Origin: a virus
IMG/VR virus record: IMGVR_UViG_3300042922_000265
Location: 1-64,000 of that record
DNA: 64,000 nucleotides
Reading direction: 5' to 3' (one strand)
Shown here: one piece after another, positions 40,113-46,963 of the stretch
Numbering within the stretch: position 1 is the first letter of the stretch
Layout: every line of letters starts with the position of its first letter
The notes under the pieces: model-generated
Databases searched by the model: none
What the model was told of the DNA's origin: nothing
Seen by the model: only the letters and a program-made list of their open reading frames with translations
Translations under genes and position numbers: made by a program

Positions 40113-41951
40113 ATGCCGCACCACAGAGCCGCCGTTGACCTGGACGAAGAGATCCAGCGCGCGATCAACGCACCGCATCATCCCGACCGCATCGCCCTGG
40201 TGGAAGAGCACCCTGATTTCCCTGGCTGCCTGCACTTTGACGTCGGTGACGATGACAACCGCCAGGAGTTCTTCAAGTCCTACAGCAAGTTCGTCAGCCG
40301 TCACCTGGTGCTCAATGAGCTGTACCAGCTCGACGACTTCATCGCCAAGATCACCGAGGACGGCTGGTGGCCGATCTTCGCTCCCAACACCAGGCTGATC
40401 TTGGAGAAGCACGGCCAGTGGATGTGCCCGGTCAAGGTCGACGGGTACCAGCTGCTGGACTACCAGAGCTTCGGGATCAACCGGGCTCTGGAGAGGGCGA
40501 TCAAGGCCACCGGGACCAACTCGGACCGGTTCTTCTTCTGGAATTGGTCCGCCGGTGCCGGGAAGAGCTTCTGCAGTGGTGCCGGGATCAAGGTGCTGTT
40601 CGAGCTGAACGAGATCGACCTGGCCATCTGTGCGACCACCAGCGATCTGAAGATCAACCTGTTCCGGTTCCTGCAGACCAGCGGCCTGGACGTGGTGCTC
40701 ACCGACGGGGACAAGGACAAGCGCCGACGTCTCTACGGTGGGGGCCACCAGGTGCTGGTGATGAATTTCGAGAAGTTCCATTTCGACCTCGCCGAACTGA
40801 GCGAGATCACCGCAGGCCGCCGGGTGTTGTTCATCCTGGACGAGGCCCAGAAGCTGATCAACCAGGGCAGCCAGAACCGCTCACGGGTGGGCCTGCACGG
40901 CCTGGTGCGGCACTGTCAGGCCACCGTGTGGCCCATGACGGCCACCGCTGTGGGTGCTAGCCCGCTGCGCTACCGCGACGTCTTCTCTCTGGACGGCCAC
41001 CCCCGCAACAACGTGCTGGGCTCCAAGAAGGAGTTCGAGGCGTACTACGCCAAGAAGGTCAAGTCGCGACTGGTCAAGTCGCGCAGCGGCGGGGTGTTCC
41101 CGCTCGTCGAACACACCTGGGACCACGCTCGGCTCCAGGAGATCCGCCACCGGGTGGCAGACAGAACCATGGCCATGCGCCGACCCTCCAACATGCCCAC
41201 CATCCCGGTGATGATCGCGGCCAGCGACGGCCAGCGAGAGGCGTTCGAGGTCATCACCGACAAGGCGCGCGAGGCCGCCGAGAAGGAGTTCGACGTCGGC
41301 CCCTACTACCGGCTGCTGCGGATGGTCGCGGTGACACCGGGTGCCCTGCGGGTGACCGAGGACAAGATCGCCGCCGAGATCAACGCGGAGTTCCCGCACC
41401 TGGCCGCAGCACCGGCACCCAAGCTGGCCCACCTCTACGAGATGCTGGATGAGTTCCGGGACCAGGGCGACCAAGCGGTGTGTTTCGTGCACTGGACCAC
41501 CGGCGGCTTGCACCTGATGGACCCCCACCTCAAGGGGATCAACTACGTCAAGCACTGGGGGTCGGGCCAGACCCGGCGGCAGTCCCAGAAGGCGATCGAC
41601 GACTTCAAGGCCAATCCCGGCATCACCGGCTTCCTGTCCAGCGACGCCGGGGCGCTGGGCTTGAGCTTCCAGAACGCCCGGTACGTGATCAACATCGACC
41701 CGGTCTATGACTACGACCTGATGACCCAGCGCAACAAGCGCATCGATCGCGCGGACAGCTACCTGGAGGGCCTGACGTCCTATGTGCTGATCACCGAGGA
41801 CTCGGTGGAAGAAAGGGTCTGGCGCGTCTGCAACGCCCGCATGCGGCTGTCTGCGGCCACCCAGGGCACTGTGGAGGAGCTGACCCCGGAGGAACTGAAG
41901 CTGGCCGACATGCCGGAAGCCGAGATGATGAGATGGAGCCTGTTCGGATGA
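40113..41951 (+). CDS. SF2/SNF2-like helicase
   Basis: 612 residues. Motif I NWSAGAGKSFCSGAGI near 150, motif II FILDEAQKL (DEAQ box) near 240, motif III VWPMTATAVG, and the C-terminal motif VI MTQRNKRIDRADSYLEG. The order and the DEAQ/QRxxR motifs fit SNF2-type ATP-dependent DNA translocases. First of the few plus-strand genes. Its ATG shows no ribosome site. Overlaps the winged-helix gene. Confidence 0.85.
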   Translation: MPHHRAAVDLDEEIQRAINAPHHPDRIALVEEHPDFPGCLHFDVGDDDNRQEFFKSYSKFVSRHLVLNELYQLDDFIAKITEDGWWPIFAPNTRLILEKHGQWMCPVKVDGYQLLDYQSFGINRALERAIKATGTNSDRFFFWNWSAGAGKSFCSGAGIKVLFELNEIDLAICATTSDLKINLFRFLQTSGLDVVLTDGDKDKRRRLYGGGHQVLVMNFEKFHFDLAELSEITAGRRVLFILDEAQKLINQGSQNRSRVGLHGLVRHCQATVWPMTATAVGASPLRYRDVFSLDGHPRNNVLGSKKEFEAYYAKKVKSRLVKSRSGGVFPLVEHTWDHARLQEIRHRVADRTMAMRRPSNMPTIPVMIAASDGQREAFEVITDKAREAAEKEFDVGPYYRLLRMVAVTPGALRVTEDKIAAEINAEFPHLAAAPAPKLAHLYEMLDEFRDQGDQAVCFVHWTTGGLHLMDPHLKGINYVKHWGSGQTRRQSQKAIDDFKANPGITGFLSSDAGALGLSFQNARYVINIDPVYDYDLMTQRNKRIDRADSYLEGLTSYVLITEDSVEERVWRVCNARMRLSAATQGTVEELTPEELKLADMPEAEMMRWSLFG

Positions 41952-42310
41952 CCAACATCGATCGCGTGGCCCAGAACTACGACAATGTGGTGCCGTTCGC
42001 TCGGCGCACCGACCCGGAGACCTCCCACGAGGCTGTTCCGGCGCGCCAGCGCCGCGAAAGCATCCAACTGGAACTGCTGCTGGCCTATGCGCGGGCCTAC
42101 CCCCAGGGCCTCACCGATGAGGAGGCCATGGAGGCCGCAGGTTTCGATCTGATCGACGACGGCCACCGTCGCCGCTGTGGTGACCTCCGCGCCGCCGGGG
42201 AGATCGAGTATCGGGGTGAGAAGCGGGCCACTGGACGCACCGGGAAGAACCGAATGGTCTGCTACGCCACCCACCTCGGTGCCGACCGGCTAGACCGGGT
42301 GTTCGGCTAA
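41948..42310 (+). CDS. winged-helix phage protein
   Basis: 120 residues; ATG overlaps the helicase stop (ATGA). RTDPETSHEAVPARQRRESIQ is the conserved opening of a common actinophage wHTH family, with GLTDEEAMEAAGFDLIDDG as recognition helix and GEIEYRGEKR as wing. Likely DNA-binding partner of the helicase. Confidence 0.65.
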   Translation: MTNIDRVAQNYDNVVPFARRTDPETSHEAVPARQRRESIQLELLLAYARAYPQGLTDEEAMEAAGFDLIDDGHRRRCGDLRAAGEIEYRGEKRATGRTGKNRMVCYATHLGADRLDRVFG

Positions 42311-42573
42311 GCCGCCATCGCCTTGACCATCACCGACGGCAGGATGGTGACGGTACGCCAGCCGCCATCTTCCAGGTCGGCGGCCATCCACTGCAGCAGG
42401 CCGCTGCCCCGCGTGGAGCGCAGCTTGTGGTCAATACCAGCGACTGGGGTGCCCAGGAAGGGGTCCAGCAGAACCATACCCTCCTTGATTTGATCGGCGC
42501 GGACCTCGACAAATTCCGGGGTGCTCAACGCGTCAATGTTGGCGAAGGAGTCGAGGATGGCTGCTTTGCTCAT
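42307..42573 (-). CDS. hypothetical protein
   Basis: 88 residues, MSKAAILDSFANIDAL. Beta-rich with two Gly-turn segments (EGMVLLDPFLGTPVAG). Convergent with the winged-helix gene (4-nt overlap of the 3' ends). Preceded by a leaderless promoter of the GTTCTA type. Confidence 0.6.
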   Translation of the reverse strand: MSKAAILDSFANIDALSTPEFVEVRADQIKEGMVLLDPFLGTPVAGIDHKLRSTRGSGLLQWMAADLEDGGWRTVTILPSVMVKAMAA

Positions 42574-42579
42574 GATTCT

Positions 42580-42608
42580 ATTCTATCATGCTAGAACGAG
42601 CAACACAA
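42580..42608 (-). promoter_or_regulatory. leaderless promoter with GTTCTA spacer motif
   Basis: -35 TTGTGT (42608-42603), 17-bp spacer with GTTCTA (42597-42592), -10 TAGAAT (42585-42580), AGAATC, ATG. Nearly the same layout as at 5777-5812. Confidence 0.6.
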
Positions 42609-42634
42609 GGATGGAGGTGCCGTAGGCTGGGGCC

Positions 42635-43555
42635 ATGAAGCTTCATATCGGTCAGTCTGACCTGGTCTCACTCAAGCCTGCCGACCGCGCTGTGGTCCTC
42701 GGACAGATCAAGGACTTTGGGTTCGACAAGGTCCGTTTCGAGGTGCCCTTCCATGCCTGGACCTGGCCGGGGAGCAAGTACAACTGGACGCCGGTGCGCA
42801 AGACGGCGGAAGACCTGTATTCGGCGGGTCTGGAGGCGTTGCCTGTCCTGGGTGCTCATCGACCGCTGTTCTGGAAGCCGACCGCGAAGCAGTACGGTGC
42901 CTGGTGCGCCACCGCCGTCTCGGCAGTCCGTGCGTCCCTGCCGGATCTCACCGAGGTGGAGGTGTGGAACGAGCCGAACCTGATCAACTTCTGGTCCAAG
43001 GCCGATCCCACCACCTTCTACCCGTACGCCCAGGCCGCCTACGAGTCGATCAAGGCCCTGTGGCCCAACCTCACCGTGGTGCTGGCCGGTATGGCCGCCG
43101 CCGCGACCGGACCGCAGTGGCCCTTCATCGGTGGCCCCAAGGACCCGGTGAGCTTCGTTCTGGCCCTCCAGAAGGCCGCTGGGGGCAAGAAGTTCTACGA
43201 CCGGCTGGCCTACCACCCCTACAACCTCAACGAGGGCTTCCAGCTGGCCAAGCCCGACCCGGATCTGTTCGGCATCAAGGCCCTGAGCCGCATGCAGGCG
43301 CTGACGCCAGGCAACGAGGTCCTGGTGACCGAGATCGGCTACCAGACCACCGGCAAGCTCGGGGACTACCACGACCTGGAGAAGAGCCTGCACCTGATCG
43401 GTGAGCGCGACGAGGTCTACCTGTACTGCTGGCGCGACGCCGACCGGGAGAAGTTCGGGCTGGTGGACGGCAACAACACGCCCAAGCGGCCCTACTACGA
43501 CCTGGTGAAACAGCTGGTGGGGCGTCCGGGTCTCGATCCCGGTATTCAAGCTTAA
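42635..43555 (+). CDS. glycoside-hydrolase-like (clan A) protein
   Basis: 306 residues. TIM-barrel GH signatures: EVEVWNEPNLINFW (acid/base glutamate after Asn) and EVLVTEIGYQTT (nucleophile glutamate). RYxLAYHPYN-like segment DRLAYHPYNLNEG also fits GH5/39-type enzymes. No signal peptide. Lies alone on the plus strand between the 88-aa gene and the HNH gene. May cut host arabinogalactan or a similar polysaccharide. The short C-terminal end runs into T-arm-like DNA. Confidence 0.65.
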   Translation: MKLHIGQSDLVSLKPADRAVVLGQIKDFGFDKVRFEVPFHAWTWPGSKYNWTPVRKTAEDLYSAGLEALPVLGAHRPLFWKPTAKQYGAWCATAVSAVRASLPDLTEVEVWNEPNLINFWSKADPTTFYPYAQAAYESIKALWPNLTVVLAGMAAAATGPQWPFIGGPKDPVSFVLALQKAAGGKKFYDRLAYHPYNLNEGFQLAKPDPDLFGIKALSRMQALTPGNEVLVTEIGYQTTGKLGDYHDLEKSLHLIGERDEVYLYCWRDADREKFGLVDGNNTPKRPYYDLVKQLVGRPGLDPGIQA

Positions 43556-43641
43556 AAGGCAAGAGTGATAGCCGCGTTCACCAACGCCCCATGACGGGAG
43601 CGGGGACTATTTATAGCGGCGCATGGTCTCAGGATAACAGA

Positions 43642-44148
43642 TTACTCCGCAGCGCTGACGTTGATCGTTACATCACCGTCAGGGTATCTAGCAATGATTT
43701 CTTTAGCCCAGGCCAGCGCGTCGGCAGCCCGAATGCCTGCGGGCTGTGGCTTGACCCACAGCTCCAGGTTCTCGATCCGGTTGTCGTCCTTGACGCCATA
43801 CCGGTGGTGGACGTTCTCGTCGGGCAGCAGGTGCCTGCCCAGGTGGTCCTCCATCACCAGGATGTGCTCGAACACGTACTTGCAGCTGGGGGTGGCGCGA
43901 GGGTGGTTGGGTGCCCACACCATCACGTACCCCTTCTTGTGACGGGTCTTACCGCCCTTCCAGTTGCCGTTGTTGGTGCCGGTGAACTTCGCACATGACG
44001 TGCACGCGGCAGAAGCCTTTCGCTTGCGCTCACCGCAGGCGCAGAGGTCGTAACGCTCCGGTGCGTTGGACCTGCAGCGAGGACACTTCTTGTGTGCGCT
44101 GGAGGGCTTGAACTCTTGATCACACTGGACGCAAATACGACTCACCAC
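43642..44148 (-). CDS. HNH endonuclease next to tmRNA
   Basis: 168 residues from a GTG pair at 44148. N-terminal zinc ribbons (CVQCDQEFKPSS, KCPRCRSN, CACGERKRKASAACTSC), then a central HNH domain: VFEHILVMEDHLGRHL, ENVHHRYGVKDDNRIENL. This combination is typical of homing-type nucleases that target a conserved locus. The tmRNA 3' end is 36 nt away. A 12-bp inverted repeat covers its start codon. Confidence 0.8.
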   Translation of the reverse strand: MVSRICVQCDQEFKPSSAHKKCPRCRSNAPERYDLCACGERKRKASAACTSCAKFTGTNNGNWKGGKTRHKKGYVMVWAPNHPRATPSCKYVFEHILVMEDHLGRHLLPDENVHHRYGVKDDNRIENLELWVKPQPAGIRAADALAWAKEIIARYPDGDVTINVSAAE

Positions 44149-44178
44149 GGCTCCGATGTTACCGGTGGAGCCGTGGTG
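44143..44178 (-). promoter_or_regulatory. inverted repeat over the HNH start
   Basis: CACCACGGCTCC and GGAGCCGTGGTG are perfectly complementary around 12 nt. The hairpin would follow the tmRNA 3' end (transcription terminator or boundary) and occlude the GTG start codons of the HNH gene. Confidence 0.5.
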
Positions 44179-44184
44179 AGTCTA

Positions 44185-44618
44185 TGGTGGAGCTGCCGAC
44201 ATCCGAGAGTCGGGTCCTAGCGTCTATCCTTCTGCGTTCTACGGGCGTAGTCCTGTTCACCGTTTTGCCTCCGGTAGGCCAGACTGCCCAGAGGGTTCGT
44301 TGTCTTCGGTACTTCGACCTTGCGGTCGTTGATCGCCCCTCCGACGTCGCGGGTATCTAATCCGCTAGGCGAGTTCGCTGCCACTATCTTTGAAACCCCC
44401 GGCGCTGCGTGGCAGCAGGCTAACCGGGTGGCTGGTTACTGGTTAGACCAGCACCGAGTCGTTGGCGAATGCCTCGATCTCGGCGAAGTCGGCCTCAGTG
44501 ACCGTGGCGTCCTCATGGGTGCCGTTTATAGTTTGGCGCGTTCACTCAAAGTAGAAGTGCGCCCAACACTTGCCCGCTGTTCAGTTTTCAATCGGCCAGT
44601 CGAAGCCTGTCAGCCCCT
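44185..44618 (-). ncRNA. ssrA: tmRNA (ssrA) with long noncanonical tag
   Basis: 434 nt. 5' end GGGGCTGACAGGCTTCG and 3' end GGCAGCTCCACCA pair as a tmRNA acceptor (GGGGCTG with CAGCTCC), and CCA is encoded. The tag ORF runs from about AAC 44526 to TAA 44443. It reads NGTHEDATVTEAD at its start and FANDSVLV at its end, resembling my recollection of the Bxz1 tag in the DATVT...EIEAF part. It is unusual in length and in ending LV rather than the usual LAA. Pseudoknots not checked. Confidence 0.9.
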
Positions 44619-44689
44619 CGTGGTGACCGTTGTGGAGGCCCCAGGTGGTCATTCCTGGTGGTATATCGCCTGGACCCTCGCGGGCCACC

Positions 44690-44740
44690 TCCGAATTACT
44701 CAATCAGTGTAGCACATAGAACTACAGGGCGTCGAGACGG
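44690..44740 (-). promoter_or_regulatory. candidate tmRNA promoter
   Basis: TCGACG (-35-like), 18-bp spacer containing CCCTGTAG, and TACACT (-10-like) lie about 90 nt upstream of the mature tmRNA 5' end, which would be produced by RNase P. Confidence 0.4.
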
Positions 44741-44874
44741 TAGAACTCCTCGACCTCATCCTGGTGGATGGCCTGCTCCATGGCGATCTCGGTCTGTGTC
44801 TCACGCTTGTCTGCAGCGCGGTCCCTACGGTCATCACCACAGCATCCACAACCGGGTCGTCTGGTGCGTAGCAT
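44722..44874 (-). CDS. small basic protein at the tRNA array
   Basis: 50 residues, MLRTRRPGCGCCGDDRRD, with a CxCC zinc-like motif and charged C-terminus (QDEVEEFYRLDAL). GTG 9 nt upstream is an alternative start. The stop codon is part of the CCCTGTAG motif upstream of tmRNA. Existence moderately supported. Confidence 0.45.
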   Translation of the reverse strand: MLRTRRPGCGCCGDDRRDRAADKRETQTEIAMEQAIHQDEVEEFYRLDAL

Positions 44875-44884
44875 TCTGCTCACG

Positions 44885-44957
44885 TACCCCCGGAGAGGAT
44901 CGAACTCCCGGCACCCGAGGTAGAAACTCGGTGCTCTGTCCACTGAGCTACGGAGGC
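44885..44957 (-). tRNA. tRNA-Arg(TCT)
   Basis: 73 nt. Acceptor GCCTCCG/CGGGGGT, D stem GCTC/GAGC, anticodon loop TTTCTAC, T arm GGGAG-TTCGATC-CTCTC. No encoded CCA. Confidence 0.85.
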
Positions 44958-44961
44958 TTAG

Positions 44962-45033
44962 ATGGGGTAGCTGGACTCGAACCAACACTGCCCGGTGCCA
45001 AAAACCGGTGGGCTGCCATTACCCCATACCCCA
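44962..45033 (-). tRNA. tRNA-Gln(TTG)
   Basis: 72 nt. Acceptor TGGGGTA/TACCCCA, D stem GGGT/GCCC, anticodon loop TTTTGGC, AC stem CCGGT/ACCGG, T arm GTTGG-TTCGAGT-CCAGC. Confidence 0.85.
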
Positions 45034-45069
45034 AGGCGAGATGCTCCACAGTGTAGTACCAGATCGTTG

Positions 45070-45142
45070 CACCGCTGGGAGGAATCGAACCCCCGACTCT
45101 GCGCTTAGGACGCGCCAGCTCTATCCACTGAGCTACAGCGGT
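45070..45142 (-). tRNA. tRNA-Arg(CCT)
   Basis: 73 nt. Acceptor ACCGCTG/CAGCGGT, D stem GCTC/GAGC, loop GTCCTAA, T arm GGGGG-TTCGATT-CCTCC. The first AC-stem pair is a mismatch. Confidence 0.85.
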
Positions 45143-45145
45143 AGG

Positions 45146-45217
45146 TGCAGCCTCCCCGAATCCAACGGAGGTCTCCCAGGTGTTTCACTGGGCGCTCTGG
45201 CACTGAGCTATAGCCGC
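45146..45217 (-). tRNA. tRNA-Phe(GAA)-like with swapped 19-56 pair
   Basis: 72 nt. Acceptor GCGGCTA/AGGCTGC (last pair A-A), D stem GCTC/GAGC, AC stem CCCAG/CTGGG around an 8-nt loop TGAAACAC, T arm CTCCG-TTGGATT-CGGGG. The D loop has G18-C19 (AGTGCCA) instead of G18-G19, and the T loop has G56 instead of C56, so the tertiary 19-56 pair is inverted. Identity by anticodon is tentative because of the expanded loop. Confidence 0.6.
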
Positions 45218-45295
45218 ATGATGCAGTGCGCACAACCCGTGACGCCGCACCCCCATGAGTGGAGGTGACCAGACTCGAACTGGCCCCCGCTGCTG
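45218..45295 (-). ncRNA. circularly permuted tRNA-like segment (CAT)
   Basis: 78 nt exactly filling the space between two tRNAs. In minus order: strand GCAG, T arm GCCAG-TTCGAGT-CTGGT, acceptor strand CACCTCC (45267-45261), 6-nt loop ACTCAT, acceptor strand GGGGGTG (45254-45248), a D-arm-like GCGT...GTGC with GGG loop, CTGC, then ATCAT. Joining the two ends gives a 73-nt tRNA with a 7-nt loop ATCATCA (U33, anticodon CAU). Whether it is ligated is unknown. It could also be a decayed rearranged tRNA. Confidence 0.55.
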
Positions 45296-45364
45296 TGCCC
45301 TCGGCAGGAGTTGAACCTGCCAGCTCGCCTTCGGAGGGCGTGCGCCAGATCCGCTGGCGAAGGC
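45296..45364 (-). tRNA. tRNA-Arg(CCG), short D arm
   Basis: 69 nt. Acceptor GCCTTCG/CGAGGGC, anticodon loop CTCCGAA, AC stem ACGCC/GGCGA with first-pair mismatch, T arm GCAGG-TTCAACT-CCTGC. The D region is about 3 nt shorter than normal. Recognisable but atypical. Confidence 0.65.
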
Positions 45365-45428
45365 ATAGGGCTGATGTCGGTATTGCCCGCCGACACGGTA
45401 CAGATCGGCCTGTCAGCCCAAGCCAGGG

Positions 45429-45500
45429 TGTCCCTACGAGGTATCGAACCTCGGACCTCCTCCATGTCATAGAGGCGCTCTACCACTGAGCTACAAGGAC
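45429..45500 (-). tRNA. tRNA-Val(GAC)
   Basis: 72 nt. Acceptor GTCCTTG/TAGGGAC, D stem GCTC/GAGC, loop ATGACAT, T arm CGAGG-TTCGATA-CCTCG. Confidence 0.85.
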
Positions 45501-45503
45501 ATG

Positions 45504-45611
45504 AACACACGGGCATGGGAACGAGGCCGGAGAGGAGGGCTCGAACCTCCATGATTCCTGGTGAGGGAATTTTTAACCAAGTTAACCGACTACTCAATCG
45601 GCCCGTGCGTT
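45504..45611 (-). ncRNA. terminal-stem element E2 with tRNA-Val(CAC)-like core
   Basis: Ends AACGCACGGGC and GCCCGTGTGTT form 11 pairs (one G-U). Inside: the CCGA/TCGG hairpin and GGTTAAC, an anticodon-like arm ATTCC-CTCACCA-GGAAT (CAC), and a T arm GGAGG-TTCGAGC-CCTCC. An acceptor of normal form cannot be drawn unless GGCCG pairs with CGGCC. Belongs to the five-member E family, unlike E1/E4/E5 in not being clearly permuted. Confidence 0.5.
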
Positions 45612-45613
45612 TG

Positions 45614-45687
45614 TATCCCGAGCAGGACTCGAACCTGCGGCTTCCACGTTCGTAGCGTGGCACTCTATCCATCTGAGCTACCGGGAC
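45614..45687 (-). tRNA. tRNA-Arg(ACG)
   Basis: 74 nt. Acceptor GTCCCGG/TCGGGAT, D stem GCTC/GAGT, loop CTACGAA, AC stem CCACG/CGTGG, T arm GCAGG-TTCGAGT-CCTGC. Confidence 0.85.
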
Positions 45688-45693
45688 ATAGGA

Positions 45694-45828
45694 GAATGGG
45701 CATTTAGCCGTTACCGGCAAGGGACTGGACTCGAACCAGCGACCTCCACCTTAAAGGGTGGCGCTCTACCAACTGAGCTACCCCGCAGAAGGTTGGTTGC
45801 GGGAGAACCGATAACTATCGGCCCATTC
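45694..45828 (-). ncRNA. terminal-stem element E3 enclosing a tRNA
   Basis: Ends GAATGGGC and GCCCATTC are perfectly complementary. A CCGATA/TATCGG hairpin follows the 5' strand. The element wraps the complete tRNA at 45716-45786. AAATGCCC at the 3' closing strand resembles the TAT/AAT-GCCC ends of E2 and E4. Confidence 0.45.
45716..45786 (-). tRNA. tRNA with 6-nt anticodon loop (Lys-like)
   Basis: 71 nt. Acceptor GCGGGGT/CCCTTGC (2 G-U, one mismatch), D stem GCTC/GAGC, AC stem CCACC/GGTGG with loop CTTTAA of only six bases, T arm GCTGG-TTCGAGT-CCAGT. If U33 is the second loop base the triplet is TTA, which would read UAA stop codons; otherwise it is a tRNA-Lys (TTT) that lost one base. Confidence 0.6.
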
Positions 45829-45832
45829 AACG

Positions 45833-45906
45833 TAGCCGTCCAGGGAGTCGAACCCCGTATCTCCGCCATATCAGGGCGGCGCGTTTACCACTTACGCCAC
45901 ACGGCC
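45833..45906 (-). tRNA. tRNA-Ile(GAT)
   Basis: 74 nt. Acceptor GGCCGTG/GACGGCT, D stem GCGT/ACGC, loop CTGATAT, T arm CGGGG-TTCGACT-CCCTG. Confidence 0.85.
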
Positions 45907-46118
45907 ATAGATGCGTGATAGGGAGCTTCTCAGGGCTCCGAGCCATTGGACACCAGTGCGCCGACCGTCGAGTCATTGGACGCCTGGGCCTGACAGCGGG
46001 TTACGAGACTATCGGTTCCATCCACCAGCGCTGACTGGCTTCACCCCACATTGACGCCCGGTCGGGAACGCCACACTCTGTCACTATCACAGGAGGCTGT
46101 ACGGGCCTCCCGTTCGCG
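45907..46118. other. noncoding spacer in tRNA array
   Basis: About 210 nt without an ORF. Several short inverted repeats (GGAGC/GCTCC at its left end; GGAGG/CCTCC at the right) but no tRNA or element of the E family seen. Confidence 0.5.
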
Positions 46119-46191
46119 TACCCATGGATGGTCTCGAACCATCTGCCTCGCCGTTATGAGCAGCGCGCTCTGCCAGATGAGCTACACGGGC
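46119..46191 (-). tRNA. tRNA-Met(CAT)
   Basis: 73 nt. Acceptor GCCCGTG/CATGGGT, D stem GCTC/GAGC, loop CTCATAA, T arm GATGG-TTCGAGA-CCATC. Elongator-like since the acceptor 1-72 pair is paired. Confidence 0.85.
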
Positions 46192-46320
46192 TTGACCTGA
46201 GAATGCGAGCACCAGCCACACCACATCCTGCCCTACCGGCGTCCCGGTGGGGTGTCGCTGCAAGGTTTGCGACCCCTGCGTTGACGCGGAAGTCGGGAAT
46301 CGAACCCGAACCTCTCATTG
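46192..46320 (-). ncRNA. possible weakly permuted tRNA-like segment
   Basis: In the gap after tRNA-Asp (minus direction): a T arm TCGGG-TTCGATT-CCCGA followed by CTTCCGC, a 6-nt loop GTCAAC, and GCAGGGG that pairs with it with one mismatch, then TCGC/GCGA. No clear anticodon arm or terminal stem. Could be a decayed tRNA. Confidence 0.3.
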
Positions 46321-46395
46321 CGACTCTGATGGGATTTGAACCCACGGCCTCCACCGTGACAGGGTGGCGATCACTCCAGACTGATCTACAGAGCC
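46321..46395 (-). tRNA. tRNA-Asp(GTC)
   Basis: 75 nt. Acceptor GGCTCTG/CAGAGTC, D stem GATC/GATC, loop CTGTCAC, AC stem CCACC/GGTGG, T arm GTGGG-TTCAAAT-CCCAT. Confidence 0.85.
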
Positions 46396-46435
46396 ATAGC
46401 TTGGAGGGACCAGGACACGTTCTCCTGGACCTTTG

Positions 46436-46508
<73 letters not shown>

Positions 46509-46581
46509 ATTGTCCTGTTTCGCTGGACCAGCGACAGGGTTGCCACATCCTGCTATATGCCGGGAGACCCGGACGGCGACG

Positions 46582-46653
46582 AGCTGAATCGGAGGATTGA
46601 ACTCCGGGCCTTTCCCATACCAAGGGAACGCTCTACCACTGAGCTAATCCAGC
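46582..46653 (-). tRNA. tRNA-Thr(GGT)
   Basis: 72 nt. Acceptor GCTGGAT/ATTCAGC, D stem GCTC/GAGC, loop TTGGTAT, T arm CGGAG-TTCAATC-CTCCG. Confidence 0.88.
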
Positions 46654-46712
46654 ATTAGTGCAGCAACCCCGAGGGGCTCCTGGTCCACCCAGGTTCACCG
46701 GGTGTAGCTGCG

Positions 46713-46784
46713 AGCCTCAGGCCAGGATCGAACTGGCGTCTTCGCTTTACAAGAGCGGTGTCCGTACCACTGGACCACAGAGGC
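46713..46784 (-). tRNA. tRNA-Thr(TGT)
   Basis: 72 nt. Acceptor GCCTCTG/CTGAGGC, D stem GTCC/GGAC, loop CTTGTAA, T arm GCCAG-TTCGATC-CTGGC. One mismatch in acceptor, one in AC stem. Confidence 0.8.
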
Positions 46785-46819
46785 ATACACCCTTGCTGCC
46801 GTCAGGCCCTGGGGGATTG

Positions 46820-46892
46820 AGCTGGAGGCGAGAATCGAACTCGCTTCTGCGCGTTACGAGGGCGCTGCGTTGACCATTCACGCTTCACCAGC
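46820..46892 (-). tRNA. tRNA-Thr(CGT)
   Basis: 73 nt. Acceptor GCTGGTG/CTCCAGC, D stem GCGT/ACGC, loop CTCGTAA, T arm GCGAG-TTCGATT-CTCGC. Confidence 0.85.
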
Positions 46893-46963
46893 AGGTGGGG
46901 AGCTTTCGCGGGGTCGTTACACCGCAGGCGCTTGTGTTGTCGTCTCCCCTATGGACCGCAACG

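Noticed and set aside
43525-43550. T-arm-like sequence at the end of the glycoside-hydrolase gene on the plus strand
   Set aside because: CCGGG-TCTCGAT-CCCGG resembles a T arm, but no acceptor, D arm or anticodon arm accompanies it.
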